This document shows positions 1-6,889 of a DNA stretch of 9,592 nucleotides, in pieces. How positions within the stretch are numbered: position 1 is the stretch's first letter; every line of letters begins with the position of its first letter. The position numbers and the translations under genes were made by a program. Source of the DNA: Deltaproteobacteria bacterium (lineage in GTDB: Bacteria; Myxococcota_A; UBA796; UBA2385); the NCBI GenBank assembly GCA_016845285.1, contig JAERSX010000483.1:1-9592 (forward strand), written 5' to 3'. The notes under the pieces are model-generated. The model saw only the letters and a list, made by a program, of their open reading frames with translations, was not told the origin of the DNA and searched no databases.

Positions 1-1115
1 TCATCTGAGTCACGGGCGGCGTGAACGAAGCTCGTCACCCGGAAAGTGTCCCGCTCTGCTACAGCGGCCTGCGGAATCAGGTTCTCCGAGCGTGGCGCCA
101 TGCCCTCCTGACGACGCACCGCCGTTCCCACAGCGATGTACTCGATGAGTCCGGGCGCGATGCGCCGCTCCACCATGCAGTGGCCGATCACCTGCTCCGC
201 ACCACACTCGAGGGCTTCGCGCGTGAGCCCTTCGAGAGCGCGCTCGTGGACCTGGGAGAGCCGGCGGGTCAGCTCAACGTGTTCTCCAGCATGGCCTGGC
301 CCGTTGGACTGCTCGAGCCGACGCACGGGGCCCAGAGCTTCCACGGACGTCGACATCACGATCTGGACCGGGGTGAGGCTCATCCGCGCCAGGGTCCAGA
401 GTTCCTCACCGCTCAGGTGTGAGGTGATCACCTGCGCAGGGCTGTCGGCCACGAGGAGTGGGTGCCAGCAAGCGGAGCCCACCGCCAGGAGCTCGAGGGC
501 GGAGCGGCCGATGGGATGGGTGTGGATACGAACGTCCAACACCGCGTTCGCCTCGAGAGCGAAGGCCTCGTCGCGAAGGCGCTCCAGCGCGAGCACACGG
601 ATGGTCGACAGGATGTCCGAGAGCTCCTTGACCTCGCCTCCGGAGTGCCCACTGAAGCGCCGCTGAAGATTCCTGTCGCCGAGGGCGTAGACCACATTGC
701 CCATCACGAGCTGTGACGGCTGGAAACCTGTGTCCAGCAGGCTGTGCAAGGTGGCGCCACAGGCGGAGCTCGAGAAGAAGCTCTGTGTGGGCGAGGTGCT
801 GTTTACCGTGGTCCCCTCATAGGTAAAGCAGGTATATCCTGATATATTCGTCGTTGTTGTGCGGGCACGGATCACCCCAGAGGCACCCAAGGATCGCGCT
901 GCTCGCTCCATTCGCTCGAAGGCGGTGAGCCGCCCCTTGCGAACCACCTGGGTGATGCCCTCGAGTTCCCGGTGACCGGCCCCCTGGCCCCACTGCTGAT
1001 GGCCACTCAGGAGGTCGAGCCCGCTCACAGAGGTACCCGTGAGGATTCGGCCCGGAGTGAACCCCTTGTCCTTGAGGCAGAACAGCTCGTTGCCCGTCGT
1101 CCCAACTACCTGCAT
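1..1115 (-). CDS. Triple YbjQ/UPF0145-like (heavy-metal-binding domain) protein, C-terminus cut by window edge
   Basis: The frame is open from ATG at 1115 to the left edge: 371 codons with no stop. The ATG is preceded by GGGAG (1128-1124) with an 8-base spacer. Upstream in-frame codons, back to a TAG near 1230, are A/T-ending and look non-coding, so I prefer this start. Three repeats of one module are visible at about residues 19-120, 130-216 and 245-335. Each opens with a Pro, then a beta strand ending in a Ser/Val-Val/Thr-like turn (GTSVSGLD, GNVVYALG, STSVEALG). Each continues with a long helix rich in Arg/Glu/Ala, then a G/A-A strand (LGASGVIRAR, LEANAVLDVRI, CGAEQVIGHCM), and the second and third end in a VGSA/VGTA strand. 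This matches the YbjQ/UPF0145 fold, usually about 105 residues and often labelled heavy-metal-binding; its biochemical role is poorly defined. No signal peptide or membrane segment is seen. The call rests on pattern recognition, not a search. Confidence 0.6.
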   Translation of the reverse strand, partial: MQVVGTTGNELFCLKDKGFTPGRILTGTSVSGLDLLSGHQQWGQGAGHRELEGITQVVRKGRLTAFERMERAARSLGASGVIRARTTTTNISGYTCFTYEGTTVNSTSPTQSFFSSSACGATLHSLLDTGFQPSQLVMGNVVYALGDRNLQRRFSGHSGGEVKELSDILSTIRVLALERLRDEAFALEANAVLDVRIHTHPIGRSALELLAVGSACWHPLLVADSPAQVITSHLSGEELWTLARMSLTPVQIVMSTSVEALGPVRRLEQSNGPGHAGEHVELTRRLSQVHERALEGLTREALECGAEQVIGHCMVERRIAPGLIEYIAVGTAVRRQEGMAPRSENLIPQAAVAERDTFRVTSFVHAARDSD

Positions 1116-1312
1116 GCCATCCACTCCCACGCCCGATTCACCCGTAACAAATACCTGGTCTCCTGTGAGTACATGACCAGCAAGTTTCAGGGAAAGAAGC
1201 TGGTAATCTGGATAGTCGGGCGTCTTCTAAGAAAACTTGAGTTAAGCTAGGAAGACTCGGTTCGATAAGGCGGAACACGAGGGTCTCGGTTTTTGAAGGG
1301 CGGGGTCGTTCT
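1116..1312. other. Divergent intergenic region, relatively A/T-rich
   Basis: This gap separates the divergently transcribed YbjQ-like gene and the small rod-like gene, so it should hold promoters for both. It is visibly less G/C-rich than its surroundings around 1195-1245. Besides the candidate sigma-28 promoter it contains two short inverted repeats: TTCT-A-AGAA at 1225-1233 and AACT-TG-AGTT at 1234-1243. Either could be an operator half-site pair, but both are short enough to arise by chance. I could not identify a convincing promoter for the minus-strand gene. Confidence 0.5.
1242..1268 (+). promoter_or_regulatory. Candidate sigma-28 (FliA-type) flagellar promoter
   Basis: TTAAGCTA (1242-1249), an 11-base spacer, then TTCGATAA (1261-1268). 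The FliA consensus is TAAAGTTT-N11-GCCGATAA. The match is 5 of 8 at -35 and 6 of 8 at -10, including the CGATAA core, with exact consensus spacing. It lies 44 bases before the ATG at 1313, a normal distance. The match alone is not statistically strong. It gains weight because the downstream small protein independently resembles a flagellar rod subunit. Confidence 0.35.
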
Positions 1313-1651
1313 ATGCAAGACGTGTTGTCAAGCGTGATCCAGGGGATCAATCAAGCGAACGGCCTGCTTGAGTCAGCGGCCGTCTCCACGGCAGCACGGT
1401 TCGAGCGCGACCAGAAGCAGGACACCGACCACCCTGAGACCGACAGCAGCGCTTCTGAGACCAAGAGCACCCTCCTCCCCGCCACCGGCTTCACCTCAGC
1501 CGAGGTGGAAGAGATGAGGCAGAACTCATCGCTCGGGCTCGAGTTCGACTTGGTGCGCCAGCGCCAGGCCATCGCGGAGTACGAAGCAAACGCGACCATG
1601 GCCAAGGCTTGGCAGGAAGCCACGGGTCGGAGCTTCGATCGCCAGATCTGA
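1313..1651 (+). CDS. Small protein resembling a minimal flagellar rod/hook subunit
   Basis: 112 residues, with ATG preceded by a GGCGGGG stretch 7 bases upstream and third positions that are strongly G/C, so it looks like a real gene. Residues 4-28 form an Ala/Ser/Gln-rich amphipathic helix (VLSSVIQGINQANGLLESAA) like the N-terminal helix of FlgB/FlgC/FlgG-type axial proteins. Residues 29-70 are a polar, Asp/Ser/Thr-rich linker. Residues 75-112 contain DLVRQRQAIAEYEANATMAK, close in spacing to the axial-protein C-terminal pattern Met/Leu-Val, then Tyr-x-Ala-Asn and a further helix. The folded D1 region of a true rod protein is absent (FlgC is about 135 residues). It may be an export-competent axial-protein relative or a flagellar-associated protein. 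Alternatively it is an unrelated helical protein. No signal peptide is seen. Confidence 0.6.
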   Translation: MQDVLSSVIQGINQANGLLESAAVSTAARFERDQKQDTDHPETDSSASETKSTLLPATGFTSAEVEEMRQNSSLGLEFDLVRQRQAIAEYEANATMAKAWQEATGRSFDRQI

Positions 1652-1982
1652 GCGCGGTTTCGTCGAGCCGCCTCCTTTCCGCTCCCCACATCTCGACCTC
1701 GGCGCCCCGAGACGCAGCGGCCTCGCCGTTGGCCGACGCCCGGCTCGAGCTGCTTGCACACGACGTGGAGCGCGAGCCCATGCTGGTCCGGAGGGTCCTG
1801 CGAGCCGACCGACGAGGTTCGTCGTCCCTGCTGCCCACCTTCCTCGGTCATCCCCCGCTCCGCTGCACAGCGCCTTAGTGGAGTCGAGCCGCCGCGGGAC
1901 ACTCGAACCTGAGGGGACGCGCCTCCTGGCTCCTCAGGCAAGATGAATCCGCCCGCTGCACCCCCACGTGGCGCAGCTCGGT
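1652..1982. other. Non-coding stretch between the small rod-like gene and the TPR-sulfotransferase
   Basis: I see no supportable gene here. Short open frames on both strands have Arg/Ser/Pro-rich translations, no recognisable motif and no ribosome-binding site. Apart from the hairpin at its left end, it holds a 7-base perfect inverted repeat, CCTGAGG (1908-1914) and CCTCAGG (1932-1938), with a 17-base loop. That repeat may mark a regulatory structure in the leader of the sulfotransferase gene. A promoter for the plus-strand glycan genes is expected in this stretch, but I could not place it. Confidence 0.4.
1654..1671 (+). terminator. Possible weak terminator hairpin
   Basis: GCGGTTT, loop CGTC, GAGCCGC: a 7-pair stem including two G-U pairs, starting three bases after the stop codon of the small rod-like gene and followed by TCCTTTCC. 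It has no clean U-run, so it is at best a weak intrinsic terminator. Confidence 0.25.
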
Positions 1983-1990
1983 AGAGGAGG
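1983..1990 (+). promoter_or_regulatory. Strong Shine-Dalgarno fixing a GTG start
   Basis: AGAGGAGG ends 5 bases before the GTG at 1996. It is the best ribosome-binding site in the window. It decides the start of the TPR-sulfotransferase, because the nearby ATG at 1943 is out of frame. Confidence 0.75.
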
Positions 1991-1995
1991 ATCTC

Positions 1996-3696
1996 GTGGA
2001 CCCACTGACCCGTGCTCTCGCGCAAGCGCGCGCCACCCCGAGGTCCCCACAGGCCTGGGTCGGTGTGATCCGAGCCGCTGGACAAGCCGATCGCCCCAAG
2101 GAAGCGGCCGCAGCAGCGGAGATGCTGGTTCGGCTCGCCCCCTCCGAGGGCACCTTCCAGGTCTGGGCCGCAGCACTGCTCGATGATGGCCGCCCCTCGG
2201 CCGCAGCGGCAGCGCTGAGCAAGGCGATCCAGCTCTTCCCCGTCGGAGTCGAGACCTCCCGCACCCACGCCGAGACCGTGCGTGCAACGGGAGACCTCAC
2301 CGGCGCCTTGAAGGCATGGGATGCACACCTCGAGCGCCACCCCACAGACGCCAGCGGCCACTTCCAACGCGGCCGGCTCGCCCGCGATCTCCACGACGGA
2401 GCCGGCGCCCTGGAGCACATACGGCGGGCGGTCGAGCTCGCTCCTGACGACGTCTCCCTGCTGTGTGGCCTGGCCGTGGTGGAGGAGACCGCCAACAACC
2501 TGGACGAAGCACGAGAGGCCCTCGATCATGCGGAGGCACACGAGCCTCTGCCACCGACCGGGCGCATGATCCGAGCGCGGCTGCTCCGCCGTGAGAAGCG
2601 CCACACCGAAGCCCTCACGATGCTCGACCAGCTGGTGAGCGACCTCCGCGACTGGGTGTCCAACGTCGACTCGTCGTCGCCAGACGACCGAAAGACCCGT
2701 GCAAGCCTCCTCGCACAGATCCACGCAGAGCGAGGTCACTGCCTGCAGGCGCTGGACCGCATCGACGAAGCCTTCGAAGCCTTCGAAGAGAAGGGGTTTC
2801 GCTTCCTGGACCACCCGGTGTACCCCTCCGCAATCCACCAGTGGAACGACCGGATCACGGCTGCGGCCGCCGCGAATGCCACCCTGCTGGACGCGGCCCG
2901 GGAGCCCTTCGCCGGAGAAGGTCCGGCACCCGTCTTCGTGGTGGGCTTCCCCCGGTCCGGCACCACCCTGGTCGAGCACTCGCTGGGCGCTCATCCAGCC
3001 CTCTACGCCACCGATGAGTCCGGGGTCGCCGACGCCTTGAGCATGACGCTCAGGGGCCTCTGGCCCGATGCATCCCCCTACCCCGAGGGGCTGTTGGAGC
3101 GCCTGGACAGCCCCGACCTCCGGTCCCGACTTCGGCAGTCCTGGTACGCCGTGAGTCGCCAGCTCGTCCTCGGTGACCCCGGAGAGCGGCGGGTCATCGA
3201 CAAAATGCCGTTCAACCTCTACCACCTCGGCATGCTGGGTCTGATGTTCCCGGAGTCGCCCGTGATCATGGTCCTCCGTGACCCACGGGACAGTGCCCTG
3301 TCGTGCCTGATGCAGCGGTTCACGGCCAACGGGGCCATGGGAACCCTCCAGCGCATGGACACCATCGTGGAAGCGCAGGAGCGCTTCTTCGGACACTGGC
3401 TGGAGGTACGAGACCACCTCGTGCAACCTTGGCGTGAGGTCCGCTACGAGACCCTGATCGACGACCTCGGCGCCGAGATCGGCGACATGCTCCAGTGGCT
3501 CGAGCTGCCCTGGGACCCCGCCGTGGCCACCTTCTGGGAGTCCGCTCAGGACCGGGTCATCAACACAGCCTCCTATGCGCAGGTGACCCAGCCTGTGTAC
3601 ACCCACGCTCGCGCCCGCTGGAAGCGGTACGTCGGGCCCATGGCCCCTTGGATGCCGCGGCTGGAGAAGCTGGCCCAGCGCCTCGGATACCCCTGA
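1996..3696 (+). CDS. TPR-containing sulfotransferase
   Basis: 566 residues. The N-terminal half (about 5-265) is an array of tetratricopeptide-like helix pairs rich in Ala/Leu (for example WAAALLDDGRPSAAAAALSK, and GHFQRGRLARDLHDGAGALE). The C-terminal half (about 310-566) is a sulfotransferase domain. Its 5'-phosphosulfate loop is VVGFPRSGTTLVEHSL (315-330), DKMPFN is at 402-407, the 3'-phosphate motif VLRDPRDSALS is at 426-436, and the family's C-terminal segment runs from RVINTASYAQV (520-530) to ARWKRYVGP (540-548). The domain transfers sulfate from PAPS to a hydroxyl; TPR arrays usually bind the acceptor protein or a partner. No signal peptide or membrane helix is seen, so it should act in the cytoplasm. 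It leads the plus-strand glycan genes, which hints at sulfation of a glycan or glycoprotein, but a protein or peptide acceptor is equally possible. Confidence 0.93.
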   Translation: MDPLTRALAQARATPRSPQAWVGVIRAAGQADRPKEAAAAAEMLVRLAPSEGTFQVWAAALLDDGRPSAAAAALSKAIQLFPVGVETSRTHAETVRATGDLTGALKAWDAHLERHPTDASGHFQRGRLARDLHDGAGALEHIRRAVELAPDDVSLLCGLAVVEETANNLDEAREALDHAEAHEPLPPTGRMIRARLLRREKRHTEALTMLDQLVSDLRDWVSNVDSSSPDDRKTRASLLAQIHAERGHCLQALDRIDEAFEAFEEKGFRFLDHPVYPSAIHQWNDRITAAAAANATLLDAAREPFAGEGPAPVFVVGFPRSGTTLVEHSLGAHPALYATDESGVADALSMTLRGLWPDASPYPEGLLERLDSPDLRSRLRQSWYAVSRQLVLGDPGERRVIDKMPFNLYHLGMLGLMFPESPVIMVLRDPRDSALSCLMQRFTANGAMGTLQRMDTIVEAQERFFGHWLEVRDHLVQPWREVRYETLIDDLGAEIGDMLQWLELPWDPAVATFWESAQDRVINTASYAQVTQPVYTHARARWKRYVGPMAPWMPRLEKLAQRLGYP

Positions 3697-3703
3697 GAGG
3701 CAG

Positions 3704-3732
3704 TGCCCCCGCGAGCTGAGCGTGAGGGGGCA
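3704..3732 (+). terminator. Hairpin between sulfotransferase and aminotransferase genes
   Basis: TGCCCCC (3704-3710) pairs perfectly with GGGGGCA (3726-3732) around a 15-base loop, 7 bases after the sulfotransferase stop codon. The G/C stem is strong but no U-run follows, so it may be a partial terminator, an RNA-stabilising stem or an attenuator. A second small hairpin, TCTGC-GTTA-GCAGA, follows at 3752-3765. Confidence 0.4.
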
Positions 3733-3780
3733 AAGGCCCGCCAATAGGGGCTCTGCGTTAGCAGACCGACGCGAGGTCCC

Positions 3781-4971
3781 ATGCCCCGGTCCCCCGGAAC
3801 CCGCTTTCCCGGTCGGCCTCATGAGCCGCCGCTGATGACCGTGACAGCTCCCCTCCTGCCCTCCTGGGAGGCCCTGGCACCCCTGCTACAGGGCGCCCTC
3901 GAGAGACGCTGGATCACCAACCAGGGCAGCCTGGCCCGACGCCTCGAGGACGAGCTCCCTGCGGCGCTCGGAGCAGCCCACGCGGTCCTCCTCACCAACG
4001 GTACGGCAGCCATCGAGCTCATGCTCAAGGCCATGGTCCCGGCAACCGCGGAGCAGCCGGCCCAGGTCATCGTGCCTGCATGGTCGTTCGTCGCCACGTG
4101 GAACCTGCTGTGCGATGACCCACGCTACGAGCCCGTGTTCGTCGACATCGGCGAGGACTGGCGCATCGACCCGGATGCAGTGGAGGCAGCCATCACGCCG
4201 CGCACCAAGGCCATCCTGGCGGTCCATCCCTACGGGCTCCCCTGCGACCACGACGCCTTGACCAACATCGCGCTTCGCCACGACCTGCGGCTCCTCTACG
4301 ACGCGGCGCACACCTTCGGTGCTCGGTGGAGGGGCCACCCCATGGGCGCGCTCGGAGATGCCAGCGCGTGGTCCTTCCACGCCACCAAGGTCTTCAGCAC
4401 CGTCGAAGGCGGTGCAGTCTCGACGCCCGATCCGGCGTTGCACGAGCGCCTCCGCCGTGCGCGGAACTTCGGCATCGTGCCCGGAGAGGACCAGGTCGTG
4501 TTCGGCACAAACGCCAAGCTCGACGAGCTCCGTGCCGCCTTCGGCCTCGCCGTGCTCGGGCTCGTGCCCGACGCCATCGCCGCCCGGCGCCAGGTCGCAC
4601 ACTGGTACGACACCCGCTTGGCTGGAGGACAGGTCCCCTGGCTCCGCACGGCCAGAGACCTCGTCGACACTCCCGAGCTCCAGCCGAACCACGGCTACTA
4701 CCCCGTGCGTATCGCTGCAGACCCCGGCCGCGAGGCCGTCGCCGCCGCCCTGCTGGCCGCCGGTGTCCACACCCGGCCCTACTTCGGTGAGACCCTGTTC
4801 CGCTCCACGCTCTACCGTCCCTGGATCCGTCCAGACGAGCTGCCTCAGGCCCGCCAGGCCGCCCGCGAGACCCTCTGTCTCCCCATCCATCACCTCCTCA
4901 CGGAAGACGACGTGGACCATGTCTGCACGGTGCTCTCGACGGTTGACCATGGGCCCAGGGTGAGCCGATGA
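3781..4971 (+). CDS. DegT/DnrJ/EryC1/StrS family nucleotide-sugar aminotransferase, VioA-like
   Basis: 396 residues, full length for the family. This PLP enzyme aminates a keto-sugar nucleotide. Visible motifs: substrate loop TNQG (46-49), phosphate-binding NGTAAIEL (73-80), YDAAHTFG (173-180) with Asp174 for the pyridine nitrogen, SFHATKVFSTVEGG (198-211) with Schiff-base Lys203, RNFG (228-231) and GTNAKLDELRAA (242-253) with the cross-subunit Asn244. The opening VTAPLLPS and the SFHATKVF-EGGA block resemble E. coli VioA (as I recall it), pointing to amination at C4 to give dTDP-4-amino-4,6-dideoxyglucose. A C3-aminating FdtB-like role is not excluded. The ATG at 3781 has GCGAGG a few bases upstream. 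An alternative ATG at 3835 (MTVTAPLLPS) fits VioA length better but lacks a ribosome-binding site. The stop overlaps the dehydratase start (ATGA), so the two are translationally coupled and likely act in sequence. Confidence 0.92.
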   Translation: MPRSPGTRFPGRPHEPPLMTVTAPLLPSWEALAPLLQGALERRWITNQGSLARRLEDELPAALGAAHAVLLTNGTAAIELMLKAMVPATAEQPAQVIVPAWSFVATWNLLCDDPRYEPVFVDIGEDWRIDPDAVEAAITPRTKAILAVHPYGLPCDHDALTNIALRHDLRLLYDAAHTFGARWRGHPMGALGDASAWSFHATKVFSTVEGGAVSTPDPALHERLRRARNFGIVPGEDQVVFGTNAKLDELRAAFGLAVLGLVPDAIAARRQVAHWYDTRLAGGQVPWLRTARDLVDTPELQPNHGYYPVRIAADPGREAVAAALLAAGVHTRPYFGETLFRSTLYRPWIRPDELPQARQAARETLCLPIHHLLTEDDVDHVCTVLSTVDHGPRVSR

Positions 4972-5963
4972 GCGCGCTCACCGTCCTCGTCACCGGTGGC
5001 CTGGGCTTCGTCGGCTCCAACGTGGTGCGCCTGCTCAGAGCCGAGCGCCCCGACTGGCGGGTGGTGGTCCTCGATGCCCTCACCTATGCCGGCCACCGCT
5101 CCACGCTTGGCGATCTGTCCGAAGGAAGCGGGCTCCGCGTGGTCATCGGCGACATCGCCGACGCGCCGGCGATGGAGGCCCTCTTCGCCGAGGAACGACC
5201 TCGCGCGGTGCTGAACCTCGCCGCCGAGTCGCACGTGGACCGGTCCATCGAGGCCCCCGCCGCCTTCGTGCGCACCAACGCGCAGGGGGTGCAGGTGCTC
5301 CTCGACGCGGCCCGGCGCCACGAGGTGGCCACCTTCGTCCAGATCTCCACCGACGAGGTCTACGGGGCCCTGGGTCCAGACGATCCTCGCTTCACCGAGA
5401 CCTCGCCCCTTCGCCCGTCCAGCCCATACTCGGCCTCGAAGACCTCGGGTGACCTCCTCGCCCTCGCCTGGAACCACACCTACGGCATGGACGTGCGGGT
5501 CACCCGCTGCACCAACAACCTCGGGCCCTACCAGTTCCCCGAGAAGCTCATCCCGGTGGCCATCGCCGCGGCCATGGACGGCAGACCGATCCCGGTCTAC
5601 GGCTCCGGCAAGCAGGTGCGGGACTGGATCCATGTCGACGACCACGCCCGAGCCCTGCTGGCCGTGCTCGAGAAAGGCCGACCTGGCCGGGTCTACAACG
5701 TGGGCGCCGATGGCGAGCGACAGAACCTCGACATCGTGCACGCCATCCTCGATCAGCTCGGCTGTCCCGACGACCAGCTGAGCCACGTCAGCGACCGCCT
5801 GGGCCACGACTGGCGCTATGGAATCGACGCCACCCGGCTTCGCCAAGAGACGGGATGGACACCCCGCTGGACCCCCGAGGCTGCACTGCGTGCCACGGTC
5901 CAGTGGTACGTGGACCACCAGCCCTGGTGGCGCGACGTCGTTCGCCGCTCGCATTCCAGCTGA
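4968..5963 (+). CDS. rfbB: dTDP-glucose 4,6-dehydratase
   Basis: 331 residues, slightly shorter than the usual 340-360. It is an extended short-chain dehydrogenase/reductase that converts dTDP-glucose to dTDP-4-keto-6-deoxyglucose with bound NAD. The Rossmann motif GGLGFVGS is at 10-17, NLAAESHVDRSI at 83-94, and STDEVYG at 127-133 with the dehydration pair Asp129/Glu130. Catalytic YSASK is at 154-158 (Tyr154, Lys158), TRCTNNLGPYQFPEKLIP at 179-196, GSGKQVRDWIHVDDH at 212-226, and RLGHDWRYGID at 277-287. These blocks are diagnostic for RmlB/RfbB and distinguish it from GalE-type epimerases. Its ATG overlaps the aminotransferase stop by four bases, placing the two enzymes in one pathway. No rmlA thymidylyltransferase lies in the window, so dTDP-glucose must be supplied from elsewhere. 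Confidence 0.95.
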   Translation: MSALTVLVTGGLGFVGSNVVRLLRAERPDWRVVVLDALTYAGHRSTLGDLSEGSGLRVVIGDIADAPAMEALFAEERPRAVLNLAAESHVDRSIEAPAAFVRTNAQGVQVLLDAARRHEVATFVQISTDEVYGALGPDDPRFTETSPLRPSSPYSASKTSGDLLALAWNHTYGMDVRVTRCTNNLGPYQFPEKLIPVAIAAAMDGRPIPVYGSGKQVRDWIHVDDHARALLAVLEKGRPGRVYNVGADGERQNLDIVHAILDQLGCPDDQLSHVSDRLGHDWRYGIDATRLRQETGWTPRWTPEAALRATVQWYVDHQPWWRDVVRRSHSS

Positions 5964-5980
5964 TCCCTCCGAGGAACCCC

Positions 5981-6889
5981 ATGGCCACGCCCCCCGTCTC
6001 CTTCCTGCTCACCACCTACAACCACGGCCCCTTCGTCGAGGAGGCCGTGCGTTCCGTGCTCGCCCAGGATTGGGACGAGCCCATGCAGGTGCACATCTCC
6101 GACGACTGCTCCACCGATGACACCTGGGAGCGGCTGCAGGCAGCACTGGCGGAGTACGACGGTCCCTTCGACGTCTCCGCCCATCGGAACACCAAGAACA
6201 TGGGTGCCATGAGCCACACGGAGGAGGCCCTCGCCCGCTGCGAGGCGCCCTACATCGTGCGGGGACACGGCGACGACGTGCAGCTGCCGCAGAGGGTCGC
6301 CCGGGTGATGGCCGCGTTCCGAGACAAGGGGGCGCTGCTCGTGTCCTCCAACGCCCAGGAGATCGACGCTGACGGCACCCTCGGAAAGCTGATCCTCCCC
6401 GCGGGAGGCGACCTGAACTTCACCGCGGGCACCGTCGCCCAGGCGGGCTGGACCTTCCACATGCTCGGGGCCACGTACTCCCTGTCGCGGAAGTACCTCG
6501 ACGCCTGGGGCTGGCTGACCCCCGAGCTCATGGCCTCGGGTGGAGACCACGTGCTGCCCTTCCGAGCAGCGCTCCAGGGGGGCTTCCACTACCTGGGAGA
6601 GCCCTTGCTGCGATGGCGCCGACACCCAGGGCAGGTCACCCAGAAGATCGCAGATCCCAGTCGGGATCCGCACATCTACGAGACGCTGCACGAGCTGCAC
6701 AGCCTGGCACCCGCCATGCAGCGACTGCGAGACCTCCGCCGCGCCGTGGGCAACCCCGTGCCGGAGCAGGCTCGTCCAATCGAGCAGCTGTTGGTGCAGA
6801 AAGTCCTGACGCAGCTCACCGAGTTCAATCGGAAGGAGTCGATCCTTCGGCGGCAGGGGCTGCGGCTGGACTGGGTGGCGAAAGACTGA
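5981..6889 (+). CDS. Family 2 (GT-A) glycosyltransferase
   Basis: 302 residues. I chose the ATG at 5981, with GAGGA (5971-5975) five bases upstream and 17 bases after the dehydratase stop. The open frame extends to 5855, but those 42 residues lie mostly inside the dehydratase gene and do not resemble the family. MATPPVSFLLTTYNHGPFVE begins the nucleotide-binding fold. ISDDCSTDDTWERL (39-52) holds the conserved acidic pair. RGHGDD (94-99) occupies the DxD metal-binding position. SGGDHVLPFRA (186-196) is likely the catalytic-acid region, and RRHPGQVT (213-220) the usual C-terminal loop. It would transfer a sugar from an activated nucleotide, plausibly the amino-deoxy sugar made by the two preceding genes, to an unknown acceptor in the cytoplasm. 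No membrane helix is seen. Its last 65 bases overlap the 3' end of the convergent sulfotransferase-like gene. Confidence 0.9.
   Translation: MATPPVSFLLTTYNHGPFVEEAVRSVLAQDWDEPMQVHISDDCSTDDTWERLQAALAEYDGPFDVSAHRNTKNMGAMSHTEEALARCEAPYIVRGHGDDVQLPQRVARVMAAFRDKGALLVSSNAQEIDADGTLGKLILPAGGDLNFTAGTVAQAGWTFHMLGATYSLSRKYLDAWGWLTPELMASGGDHVLPFRAALQGGFHYLGEPLLRWRRHPGQVTQKIADPSRDPHIYETLHELHSLAPAMQRLRDLRRAVGNPVPEQARPIEQLLVQKVLTQLTEFNRKESILRRQGLRLDWVAKD

Noticed and set aside
21..716. Plus-strand open frames in the left part of the window
   Set aside because: They are shadows of the minus-strand YbjQ-like gene, which has a continuous 371-codon frame and a repeated domain pattern. The plus-strand translations are Arg/Ser-rich and motif-free.
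1609..1878. An 89-codon plus-strand frame in the gap after the small rod-like gene
   Set aside because: It starts inside the preceding gene, has no ribosome-binding site, and its Ser/Arg/Leu-rich translation shows no domain or coding bias.
1964..1990. A tRNA-like D-arm (TGGCGCAGCTCGGTAGAG)
   Set aside because: No anticodon stem, T-arm with GGTTCGA, or acceptor pairing follows. The sequence runs straight into the Shine-Dalgarno and coding region of the sulfotransferase.
1351..3822. An 823-codon stop-free frame on the minus strand
   Set aside because: It lies antisense to the TPR-sulfotransferase and the small rod-like gene. Its translation is Gly/Arg/Val-rich with no motif, while the plus strand carries clear sulfotransferase motifs. 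Long antisense frames are expected opposite G/C-rich genes.
5855..5980. A 42-residue N-terminal extension of the glycosyltransferase
   Set aside because: It lies largely inside the dehydratase gene, has no family similarity, and the ATG at 5981 has a good ribosome-binding site and the typical start of the fold.
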